Below are positions 27,672-35,003 of a DNA stretch of 64,000 nucleotides, one piece after another. Made by a program: the position numbers and the translations under genes. The notes under the pieces were generated by a model. It was not told the origin of the DNA. It saw only the letters and a program-made list of their open reading frames with translations, and searched no databases. The DNA is from Methylocapsa palsarum (lineage in GTDB: Bacteria > Pseudomonadota > Alphaproteobacteria > Rhizobiales > Beijerinckiaceae). The stretch's first letter is position 1. Every line of letters begins with the position of its first letter. Where the stretch lies: NCBI RefSeq assembly GCF_900114285.1, contig NZ_FOSN01000001.1, positions 186,001 to 250,000 of the forward strand, read 5' to 3'.

Positions 27672-28298
27672 TCAGGCGTCGGCCACGTTCACATAGGATA
27701 TGACGAGGTAGAGAAGCGCCGCCACGGAGCCGAGATTGCGGTAGGTATGCGGAACATCGGCCTCGAAGACGATGGCGTCTCCCTCGCCGAGCGTTTGGGC
27801 CGGCTCTTTCCCGGACGTGACCTCGACGCATCCGCGCACGACAACGAGGCTTTCAAGCGTGCCGGGCGTATGCGCCTCGCAATATTCTTCGTGGCCTGGC
27901 GCGACGTTGAGCTCATAGAATTCCACGAGTCTCTTGCTGTCGTGCGGGAACAGGGCCCGGCTGGTGAAATGCCCGTCGCTCGACGAGATGACGCTTTTGC
28001 TTTCGTTTCTCAAGACAAAGGTGCCGCGCCTTCGGCGGTCCGAGATCAGGCTGCCGACGGGCACGCCAAGCGCGTTGGCGATCTTCCAGAGAACGCTGAG
28101 GGACGGCGTGATCTCGCCGTCCGCGAGCTTTCCGATGCTCGCCTCGCCAAGCCCCGAAGCCGCGGCGAGCCGTTCGAGCGAACGGCCCTGATGCGCCAGC
28201 AAAAGGCGCAGCCGATTGCCGACGCCCAATCTAAAATCATTGGAAGAGCGTGCATAATCAAGCTCTTCTGTGGCCGGGCGAGTATCGTGGTCTGGCAT
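27672..28298 (-). CDS. XRE-family regulator with C-terminal cupin domain
   Basis: The 208-residue product has an XRE helix-turn-helix at about residues 25-85 (LAAASGLGEASIGKLADGEITPSLSVLWKIANAL) and a cupin sensor domain from about 115 (HTPGTLESLVVVRGCVEV, GEGDAIVFEADVPHTYRN). Proteins of this build often control amino-acid, polyamine or sulfur-compound genes and sense small ligands through the cupin. Its stop lies 370 bp from the TonB receptor gene on the same strand, so it may regulate it, but nothing in the sequence proves this. The 184 bp before it contain an AT-rich stretch around 28310-28345. Confidence 0.88.
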   Translation of the reverse strand: MPDHDTRPATEELDYARSSNDFRLGVGNRLRLLLAHQGRSLERLAAASGLGEASIGKLADGEITPSLSVLWKIANALGVPVGSLISDRRRRGTFVLRNESKSVISSSDGHFTSRALFPHDSKRLVEFYELNVAPGHEEYCEAHTPGTLESLVVVRGCVEVTSGKEPAQTLGEGDAIVFEADVPHTYRNLGSVAALLYLVISYVNVADA

Positions 28299-28482
28299 AG
28301 GCGCGGTTTCACTATTAAGTCCATAAATAATATGATCTATTCAGGATCAAGGAATTTCATGGCTGCGTCAAGCGTATGGACGCCTCGCTGCGGATTTCTT
28401 TTGCCCTTGTGCTGCGCGTAGGCGGAGCGGCTCGCTATTCCCGGTTCTCGATTGGAGTGATTCAATCTGATCGGAATATGCT

Positions 28483-28917
28483 CTAGCGAAGCGCGAGTTG
28501 GTCTCGAACTCCGCGCGTGCTCAACGCGGCGATGCTGGTGCGATCGAGGATGAGCGCCATCGAATCGCGCACGTCGAGCATCAGGTCGCGCACGGCGCAG
28601 GCGTCTTCATCCGGACAATCCGCGCATTTGCGATAGGCCGTGCGGCTGGCGCAGGCGATCGGCGCGAGGGGGCCGTCGAGGATGCGAATGATCTGGCCGG
28701 CGGTGATCTTCTCCGCGGGCCTCGCCAGATGATAGCCGCCGCCCTTGCCCTTCTTGCTCGTCAGGATCCCGGCGTTCTTGAGTTCGAGCAAAATAGCGTC
28801 AAGGAACTTGCGCGGGATCTGGTTTTGCGAAGCAATGTCGGCGGCGAGGCACGGGCCCTCGAACGTCGCGAGATGAATGAGCGCCTTGAGCCCGTATTTT
28901 CCCTTGTTTGACAGCAT
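28483..28917 (-). CDS. Rrf2-family transcriptional regulator with Cys cluster
   Basis: Rrf2 regulators sense iron-sulfur clusters, nitric oxide or cysteine status through a helix-turn-helix and nearby cysteines. The 144-residue product has MLSNKGKYGLKALIHLA, the DNA-binding helix in QIPRKFLDAILLELKNAGIL and GKGGGYHLARP, and a cluster C-x8-C-x2-C-x5-C (within IACASRTAYRKCADCPDEDAC) where IscR-like proteins bind Fe-S. The ATG at 28917 matches family starts; 66 upstream codons in frame are rejected. It is divergent from tonB, whose promoter carries the TAGTAG-N4-ATAGA element, so it is the best local candidate for the factor that binds that element. Confidence 0.88.
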   Translation of the reverse strand: MLSNKGKYGLKALIHLATFEGPCLAADIASQNQIPRKFLDAILLELKNAGILTSKKGKGGGYHLARPAEKITAGQIIRILDGPLAPIACASRTAYRKCADCPDEDACAVRDLMLDVRDSMALILDRTSIAALSTRGVRDQLALR

Positions 28918-29122
28918 CCGGCACCATTGAAGGGGAAGGCGCCGAGGACTGCTCCCGCGCGCGCCAGCGATCGCGCCGCCAATCGATAATCGCGTTCGCG
29001 CGTCGCCGCAATGTCGGAAGAGTGTTTCTTCTCGCCGATGCAAGCCGTCGTTCCGCCCCGCGAAGCTTCGCCCCCGCCAGATCAGCCAGAACATTTCATT
29101 TGCGTCGCACCGCAAAAAGCAG

Positions 29123-29151
29123 TTGACACATTAATCTAGTAGTTTGATAGA
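29123..29151 (+). promoter_or_regulatory. tonB promoter with shared 15-bp element (site 1)
   Basis: TTGACA (29123-29128) is followed after 17 bp by GATAGA (29146-29151). The element TAGTAGTTTGATAGA (29137-29151) fills the second half of the spacer and the -10, where a bound protein would block or recruit polymerase. Related elements occur at 37521-37537 and 46929-46945. Confidence 0.6.
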
Positions 29152-29197
29152 TTGTTATGAAACGCCCAAGGCGCGAATTTCCCACAAGAGGTGGACC

Positions 29198-29968
29198 ATG
29201 ACCTCAGCCGTCGCTCTTATCGGTTCAAATCTCGACGATTTTGAGCAATCGCCCCAGCAGCTGGAGGGCGGATCTCAATCGCTCCTCGCCCTTCAACGCG
29301 CTAGGCCATCCTACTTAACCCAGGGTCTTGCAGTCGGGGTTTACGCCCTCGCGCTCGCCGCCGCCGTCACCCACACGGCCGCCCCAAAACCTCCCGTCGA
29401 GGAAGAGGCGCTGGAACTGGTTATGCTGCCCCCCGCTGTTCCCGAACAGCCGATCGAGGAGCCGCCGCCGCCAGTCGCCGAGGAAACGCCTCCCGAGGAG
29501 GCCCAGGACCTGACACCTCCGGTCGTGGAAGAGCCGCCTGTCGCCCCGGTCATCGCCAAACCGCAGCCCAAACCCAAACCGAAGCCTACCCCAAAACCCG
29601 TCGAACATGCAAAGCCCGCCGACAAACCCCAACCCTCGCGGCAGGCCGAGGCGCCACGCAGCGCTCCGGCGGTGAAAGTTCCGCCGAACGCGATTCCTTC
29701 CGGCTATTTCAACCAGGTTTCGTCACGCGTCGCCCACGCCGCTCAAAGCACCCGCCCGGCCGCGGCGCTCGCGCGCCACGAATTCGGACGGGTTGGTTAT
29801 CGCATCGTCATTTCGCCATCGGGATCGGTGGTTTCCGTTAGCGTCTCTTCGTCGGGTCACGCCGATCTCGACGCCGCCGCGCGGCAGGCTCTCGCGCGAG
29901 CGGCGCCGTTCCCCGCCTTTGGAGGCGCGCATCCGGTCGCGGTGTCCGGCGGTATCCAATACCGGTAG
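29198..29968 (+). CDS. tonB: TonB, energy transducer
   Basis: TonB carries the ExbBD proton-motive energy to outer-membrane receptors. The 256-residue product has a cytoplasmic N-terminus of about 40 residues, one membrane helix (GLAVGVYALALAAAV), a long Pro/Glu then Pro/Lys linker (KPQPKPKPKPTPKP) and a C-terminal domain from about 175 (GYFNQVSSRV, GYRIVISPSGSVVSVSVSSSGH, FPAFGG). The ATG at 29198 has AGAGGTGG upstream and lies after the predicted transcription start, so an in-frame start at 29144 is excluded. It is distinct from tolA at 1718. exbB follows 102 bp later. Confidence 0.9.
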   Translation: MTSAVALIGSNLDDFEQSPQQLEGGSQSLLALQRARPSYLTQGLAVGVYALALAAAVTHTAAPKPPVEEEALELVMLPPAVPEQPIEEPPPPVAEETPPEEAQDLTPPVVEEPPVAPVIAKPQPKPKPKPTPKPVEHAKPADKPQPSRQAEAPRSAPAVKVPPNAIPSGYFNQVSSRVAHAAQSTRPAAALARHEFGRVGYRIVISPSGSVVSVSVSSSGHADLDAAARQALARAAPFPAFGGAHPVAVSGGIQYR

Positions 29969-30070
29969 AATCGCAACATCACAGATCAACGTGAACACGC
30001 TCCCCTCAACTAGTCCACATTCCCCAAATTCACCTTCCCCCCAAATTCACCCGCAAAGGAGATTCACACG

Positions 30071-30814
30071 ATGGCGGACCCTGTAGACGCCGCAACTGCG
30101 GCGGTGGCGCAACCTGGCTTGTCACCGGTCGAACTTTTTCTTCAGGCCGATTCCGTCGTCAAGGCGGCGATGATCATCCTGATCCTCGCATCCGCCTGGG
30201 GATGGGCCGTCATTCTGGAGAAACTCCTCCGCCTGCATCTGCTCCAGAAACGGGCGGGTCAGCTCATCGCCAGCGTTCAAACCGGACTGCCCGTCTCGAC
30301 GCTCGCAGAGAGTTTCGAAAAGGCGCTTCAAACCGATCCGCTGGTCAGCGTGTACCGTGCGATGGTTGAAGAACACAGCCGCTCCGCCGACCTCGTTGCT
30401 TCGGAAGCGCAGCGCGAAAGCCTCCTTGAGCGGATCCACCGGGTTGGTCAATTGGCGAGCTCCGACGCGCTTGAGCATTTGCAGAGCCGGTTGCCGGGCC
30501 TCGCCACAATAGGCGCCGTCGCGCCGTTTATCGGCCTGTTCGGAACCGTCTGGGGCATCATGACCTCGTTCCAGGGCATAGCCGCCTCCAACAATACGAG
30601 CCTCGCGGTCGTCGCGCCGGGAATCGCGGAAGCGCTGTTCGCAACGGCGCTGGGTCTTGTCGCGGCGATCCCGGCGGTCGTGTTCTACAACAGGATCGGC
30701 AACGACATCGGGCGCTACGGCAAGCGGCTGAACGCGTTCATCGGCGTCTTCGAAATCGAATTGTCCCGTCAGCTTTCAAGGAAAGGAGAACGCAATGGCC
30801 TTCGCGTTGCGTAA
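30071..30814 (+). CDS. exbB: ExbB, TonB-motor channel subunit
   Basis: ExbB forms the pentameric proton channel that drives TonB. The 247-residue product has three membrane helices (first at about 30-50) and APFIGLFGTVWGIMTSFQGI with AEALFATALGLVAAIPAVVF, closely resembling TolQ at 426. Genomic pairing with tonB and exbD separates it from tolQ. AAGGAG at 30056-30061 precedes the ATG. A near-duplicate CCCAAATTCACC occurs twice in the leader (30023-30050). The stop lies 20 nt inside exbD. Confidence 0.92.
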   Translation: MADPVDAATAAVAQPGLSPVELFLQADSVVKAAMIILILASAWGWAVILEKLLRLHLLQKRAGQLIASVQTGLPVSTLAESFEKALQTDPLVSVYRAMVEEHSRSADLVASEAQRESLLERIHRVGQLASSDALEHLQSRLPGLATIGAVAPFIGLFGTVWGIMTSFQGIAASNNTSLAVVAPGIAEALFATALGLVAAIPAVVFYNRIGNDIGRYGKRLNAFIGVFEIELSRQLSRKGERNGLRVA

Positions 30815-31250
30815 ACACGACAGCGAGTTTGACTCCGCTCCGATGAGCGACATGAACGTCACTCCGCTCGTGGACGTGATGCTGGTCCTCTTGATTGTCT
30901 TCATGGTGGCGGCGCCGTTGATGGCGGCCGGCGTCCCTGTCGATCTGCCAAAGGCCCAGGCCAAACCGCTGATCGACCAGAAACAGCCTATCGCGGTCAG
31001 CATCAATTCTGACGGAAAATATTATGTCGATCAACGCGAGGTCGCCTCGGACGACCTCATCATGGTTCTGGGGGAGAACGCCGACAGCAAAGACCGCCGG
31101 ATCCATGTGCGGGGCGACAAGACCATCGCCTACGGCAAAGTGATCGAAATCATGGGCCTCATCAATTCGGCCGGTTACACGAAAGTGGCGCTGGTTTCGG
31201 AATCGCCCGGAGCATCTTCCCAACCGGCGGCGCGCGCCGCCAAGCCCTGA
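30795..31250 (+). CDS. exbD: ExbD, TonB-motor subunit
   Basis: ExbD lines the ExbB pore with a protonatable aspartate. The 151-residue product has NVTPLVDVMLVLLIVFMV with Asp27, the PVDLPKA segment that begins the periplasmic domain, and ends in INSAGYTKVALVSE followed by an Ala/Pro tail. It begins 20 nt before the exbB stop. It is about as close to TolR here as ExbB is to TolQ. Confidence 0.93.
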   Translation: MAFALRKHDSEFDSAPMSDMNVTPLVDVMLVLLIVFMVAAPLMAAGVPVDLPKAQAKPLIDQKQPIAVSINSDGKYYVDQREVASDDLIMVLGENADSKDRRIHVRGDKTIAYGKVIEIMGLINSAGYTKVALVSESPGASSQPAARAAKP

Positions 31251-31390
31251 ATGGCCCGCCTGGCGAAGGGCCGGCGCGCGATCGCGTTACAACGCCTCGA
31301 GATCCCGGCCGGCCATTGGCGAAACGCCGCCCGACCGGGGCCACGAACACGATCTTTCCTGACGTTTCCCTCGATTGGAGAATGGTTTTT

Positions 31391-31924
31391 ATGAAGAGGA
31401 CGATGATTGCCGCCCGCCTTATGATCGTCGCGGGTTGCGCAGCGCCCGCAACCGTCGGCGCTGTTTGGGCGGCGGACGCGCAAACCCCTCCGCCGGCCGC
31501 TGCGGCGGCGCCTGCCCCGAGCGGCGCGTCAGCTCCCGGACGAGCGGCTGTCGATGTGAGAAAGGCCGCCTACACCCTGGTCGGCGCCAATTTCAAGCCG
31601 CTCGGCAATGTGCTGAAAGGGACCGCTCCCTACGACGCCGCCGAAGCGCAAAAGAATATCGCCCGAATCGCGTTTCTCGCGGAATTGCTGAATGACGCCT
31701 TCCCGGACGTTTCGAATATCGGAGAACCGGATTCGAAAGCGAAAGCCGAAATCTGGAGCAATCGCGCGGACTTCGACAAAAAGCTGAAACAGTTTCAGAC
31801 CGACGCCATCGCGTTGGTGCAGGTGAACGCGACCGAGCAGGGCGCGGCCGAAGCCTTCAAGGCCGCCGTGACCGCATTGGGTCAGGACTGCAAGGCCTGT
31901 CACGATCTCTACAAGGCGAAATGA
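31391..31924 (+). CDS. Cytochrome c'-like (class II) periplasmic protein
   Basis: Class II cytochromes c are four-helix bundles with heme near the C-terminus; cytochrome c' binds NO or serves in electron transfer. The 177-residue product has a signal peptide (cleaved about AVWA-AD), an Ala/Pro linker, the helices AAYTLVGANFKPLGNVLKG and FKAAVTALGQDCKACH, with the heme motif CKACH close to the end, as expected. GGAGA at 31376-31380 supports the ATG at 31391. It follows exbD by 140 bp and precedes the b-type cytochrome by 87 bp, which suggests one transcript. Confidence 0.88.
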   Translation: MKRTMIAARLMIVAGCAAPATVGAVWAADAQTPPPAAAAAPAPSGASAPGRAAVDVRKAAYTLVGANFKPLGNVLKGTAPYDAAEAQKNIARIAFLAELLNDAFPDVSNIGEPDSKAKAEIWSNRADFDKKLKQFQTDAIALVQVNATEQGAAEAFKAAVTALGQDCKACHDLYKAK

Positions 31925-32011
31925 CGGTTCCCGGAACCCAGCCGCGTAGCGCGGGGACATGGGGCCCTTCCTGGCCTTTCGCGACGCGATCCTAAAGCGA
32001 AGAGTTGATTC

Positions 32012-32764
32012 ATGACGACAATCGAGGACCTTTCCGAGTCTCAGTCCGTCGCGGAGCGGGAGGAAGCGCAGGCCGAGGACCATCGCGTCTGGGATCTTCC
32101 GGTTCGCCTCTTTCATTGGACCCTGGTTGCGGCGATCGTCGCGGCCTATATCACCAACAGGTTGGGCGTCAGCTACTTTCGCTATCACGTCTGGTGCGGT
32201 TACGCGGTGATAGTTCTGGTGTCGTTCCGGATCATCTGGGGCCTTGTCGGAACGCGCCACGCGCTGTTTCGCAATTTTGTGCGCGGACCCGTCGAGACGT
32301 TCCGGTACGGAACCCGGCTCATTGGCGGCCGGCCGGCGCATTACGTCGGCCACAATCCCCTCGGGGCCTGGATGGTTCTGGCGTTTCTCGCGGCGCTTGG
32401 ACTACAGGCCGCGACGGGTCTGTTCGGCAACGACGAGATTTTCAATTCCGGTCCATTATATGGCTACGTCAGCAAGCAGGCGAGCCTCGCGTTGACCTCG
32501 CTGCATAAAAAGCTGTTCTACTGGATCGCCGCTTTTATCGCGGTCCATGTCGCCGCGGTGCTGGCCCATCATTTTCTTTGGCGGGAAAAGCTTGTGCATG
32601 CGATGATCACCGGCCGGAAAACCATCAATGGTTCGTTGGCGGCCGAATCCATCAGGTCGTCACGGTCATGGTTGGCCGCGATCCTTGTCCTGGCGCTCGC
32701 CGGCGGCCTTTCCTATGTCGTGACTCATGCGCCGCCCGCTGAGGATGAGTCGACGTTCCAGTAA
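32012..32764 (+). CDS. Cytochrome b561-type membrane protein
   Basis: The 250-residue product belongs to the prokaryotic b561/hydrogenase-type cytochrome b group, which moves electrons from the quinone pool to periplasmic acceptors. It opens with VWDLPVRLFHWTLVAAIVAA, where the His is a heme ligand, continues with YHVWCGYAVIVLVSFRIIWG, and has LHKKLFYWIAAFIAVHVAAVLAHH with further heme His residues. Four core helices and a C-terminal fifth helix anchor are likely. The adjacent cytochrome c' is the natural electron partner. A strong terminator ends the operon. Confidence 0.9.
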   Translation: MTTIEDLSESQSVAEREEAQAEDHRVWDLPVRLFHWTLVAAIVAAYITNRLGVSYFRYHVWCGYAVIVLVSFRIIWGLVGTRHALFRNFVRGPVETFRYGTRLIGGRPAHYVGHNPLGAWMVLAFLAALGLQAATGLFGNDEIFNSGPLYGYVSKQASLALTSLHKKLFYWIAAFIAVHVAAVLAHHFLWREKLVHAMITGRKTINGSLAAESIRSSRSWLAAILVLALAGGLSYVVTHAPPAEDESTFQ

Positions 32765-32833
32765 GGGGCGCGCTTCGAAACGGGCCTTCCCAAGGCGATC
32801 GGGCCGAGAATTTTATTTTTCATTGAAAAAGAG

Positions 32834-32865
32834 CGGGCCTGCTGAAAATGCCAGGCCCGTTTTTT
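32834..32865 (+). terminator. Rho-independent terminator of the tonB-exbBD-cytochrome operon
   Basis: CGGGCCTG (32834-32841) pairs with CAGGCCCG (32852-32859) around a 10-nt loop and is followed by TTTTTT. It ends the plus-strand operon that starts at 29123. Confidence 0.9.
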
Positions 32866-32977
32866 CGCCTGATTGATTGCGCCCGAGGGAAGAAGAACTG
32901 GCCGCCGGTCGCCGAATCCCTGCCCTTAAGTCCCGTAAAGTCGTCCGAGCCATGCCGGGATCGTTCGACGGAACGGT

Positions 32978-33397
32978 TCACTTGGTCAGAGGCTTGTAGA
33001 TATCGTGGCAGCTGCGGCAGGTTTGCGCGGTTTGGCGGGCCGCGGCGGCGGCGCCTTCGAAATTGCTGTCAGCCACCAATTTGACGGCCGCGGCCAGAGC
33101 TTCCTGACCCTGGCGTGAAATAGTGACGGCGTCATCGGCGCCGCCCTTCTTGGCGAAGTAATCTTCGGTATATTTGAATCCGTCCTGAAGCACGGCGGCG
33201 TCGTCGAGCGCGCTTTGCGCATTGCCCGCGGTGATGTCAGGCTCGAAATATTTGATCGTTTTGTCGAGGTCGCGCATCAGATCGTCATCATAATCATGCA
33301 GGTCGATCGTCTTTCGCTCGGCATACAGCGGCGTGTTCAGCATCGTGGCGGCGACAAAGGCGATCAAGATAGATTTTCGCATTCCAAAATGTTCCAT
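32978..33397 (-). CDS. Second cytochrome c'-like periplasmic protein
   Basis: The 139-residue product has a signal peptide (cleaved about LYA-ER) and a C-terminal heme motif CRSCH preceded by AAAAARQTAQT, the usual place in class II cytochromes. The rest is helical and acidic (LHDYDDDLMRDLDKTIKYF). The ATG at 33397 has GAGG close upstream; an internal ATG at 33382 is also possible and would shorten the signal. It lies on the minus strand 120 bp after DUF1501, so it may be the last gene of that operon. It is only distantly similar to the protein encoded at 31391. Confidence 0.85.
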   Translation of the reverse strand: MEHFGMRKSILIAFVAATMLNTPLYAERKTIDLHDYDDDLMRDLDKTIKYFEPDITAGNAQSALDDAAVLQDGFKYTEDYFAKKGGADDAVTISRQGQEALAAAVKLVADSNFEGAAAAARQTAQTCRSCHDIYKPLTK

Positions 33398-33518
33398 ATT
33401 CCTCGAAGATTCGCGCCGCGGCGGCGCCTATGCGGCTCCGCCGCGCTCTCAAAACGGCAACGCCCGGAAGCGAGCTTCCAAGCGTTCCAATCTCTACGTC
33501 CACGAAGGCGCTGTTTTT

Positions 33519-34967
33519 TTACGCTAGCAGTTCCTTGATCACTTCGCCGTAGACCACGGTCGGGCGTTCAGACCTGCCCGCCCGAAGGTAGATGGTTTTC
33601 AGGTGATCGAGGCCGAGCAGCTGCAGCACCGTGGCGTGAAGGTCGTAGGTGTCAACCTTCCGGCCAACCGACTGAAGTCCGATTTCGTCGGTTTCGCCAA
33701 AGGTCGTGCCGGCCTTGACTCCGCCTCCGGCGAGCCATTGCGTGTATCCCCATGGGTTGTGGTCGCGCCCATTGCCGCTTTGGCCATATGAGGTGCGTCC
33801 GAATTCCGACGTCCACACAACAAGCGTCGTGTCCAGAAGGCCGCGCTCCTTGAGATCCGTGAGCAAGCCGGCGATCGGCTGATCGACAATCCTGGCGTGA
33901 GCGCCATGGTTGCTTTCAAGATGCTCGTGCGCGTCCCAGTTCACGGCGATCTCGTTGCCCGGAAGCTCCACGGCGCCGGAAACGACCTGAATGAAGCGGA
34001 CGTTGCGCTCGACGAGGCGACGGGCGCGCAGCAAGGTCGTGCCATATTCCTTGGTCGCCTCATTATCGAGGCCATAAAGAGCCTTCGTCGCGTCGGATTC
34101 CTTGGAAAGATCCACAGCCTCCGGCGCCGTCGCCTCCATCTTGTAGGCAAGTTCATAGGACCGCAGGCGAGCCTGAAGTTCGGAATCTTCGGGATGAACA
34201 GACGCGCTATGTTCGTTGAGGCTCTTCAGCAGATCGAGATCGTCCCGTTGCTCCTTCAGAGCGATCAGCTCCGGGCGATCGAGGTGAAGAATGGGCGAGG
34301 GGCCAGGCCGGAAGGCGGTGCCTTGATAAACTGCGGGAAGGAAACCCGAGCTCCAGTTGACTGACCCACCCGAGGGCTCTTTCTTTCCGCTGTACAAAAC
34401 GACATAGGCGGGCAAGTCGGGGTTCGCGGAGCCGAGCGCGTAGTGAACCCAGGCGCCGAGCGAGGGCCGTCCGGGGCTCGTGTCGCCGGTGTTGAGCTTC
34501 AGGATCGAAATGTCATGGGTGGCGCCGATGGTTGTGCTCGACTTGATGAAGTTGATCTTGTCGGCGTGCTGCGCAAGGTTCGGCAAAAGATCCGAGAACC
34601 ACGCGCCGCTCTGGCCGTATCGCTTCCAGGTCCGATTGGAGGCGAAGAGTTTGCCGACGCCGCCCTGCGTGCTTGTCTTGATCCCATTGAGAAAGGAGGG
34701 GGGCGCTTCCTGCCCGGCGAGCTTGATGAGGTCGGGCTTGTAATCGTAGAGGTCGAGCGTGCTCGGCGCCCCATCCATGTGCAGCCAGATGACGGATTTG
34801 ACCTTGGGCGGGAAGTGCGGCTGTTTAGGCGCAAGCGGATCCGCAAGCGATTCGGCGAGCGCCGGCGTCGCGAAGACGCCGCCTCCTGGCATATACGCGG
34901 CGAGGGTCAGTCCGCCCACCCCGTAGATCGATTTAAACAATAATTCGCGGCGTGACGCCTTGCTCAT
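33519..34967 (-). CDS. DUF1501 family protein with Tat signal
   Basis: DUF1501 proteins have an alkaline-phosphatase/sulfatase-like fold; the biochemical role is not established. The 482-residue product starts with SRRELLF, a twin-arginine signal, then VKSVIWLHMDGAPSTLDLYDYKP, SSTTIGATHDIS, HEHLESNHGAHARIVD and VVWTSEFGRT, HNPWGYTQWLAGGGVK, all typical of the family, with clustered Asp/His residues that would bind metal. It follows the DUF1549/DUF1553 gene by 36 bp on the same strand; this pair is a hallmark of Planctomycetes, where it occurs in many copies, and is less common in Proteobacteria. Confidence 0.88.
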   Translation of the reverse strand: MSKASRRELLFKSIYGVGGLTLAAYMPGGGVFATPALAESLADPLAPKQPHFPPKVKSVIWLHMDGAPSTLDLYDYKPDLIKLAGQEAPPSFLNGIKTSTQGGVGKLFASNRTWKRYGQSGAWFSDLLPNLAQHADKINFIKSSTTIGATHDISILKLNTGDTSPGRPSLGAWVHYALGSANPDLPAYVVLYSGKKEPSGGSVNWSSGFLPAVYQGTAFRPGPSPILHLDRPELIALKEQRDDLDLLKSLNEHSASVHPEDSELQARLRSYELAYKMEATAPEAVDLSKESDATKALYGLDNEATKEYGTTLLRARRLVERNVRFIQVVSGAVELPGNEIAVNWDAHEHLESNHGAHARIVDQPIAGLLTDLKERGLLDTTLVVWTSEFGRTSYGQSGNGRDHNPWGYTQWLAGGGVKAGTTFGETDEIGLQSVGRKVDTYDLHATVLQLLGLDHLKTIYLRAGRSERPTVVYGEVIKELLA

Positions 34968-35003
34968 GATCTATTCCTTTATCTCGGCTGCTAGTGTTGG
35001 GGA

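Noticed and set aside
24857-32764. Lanthanide or methanobactin uptake cluster
   Set aside because: A TonB receptor near cytochromes is suggestive in methylotrophs, but none of the diagnostic partners (lanmodulin, XoxF, an ABC transporter, MbnB/C) are present.
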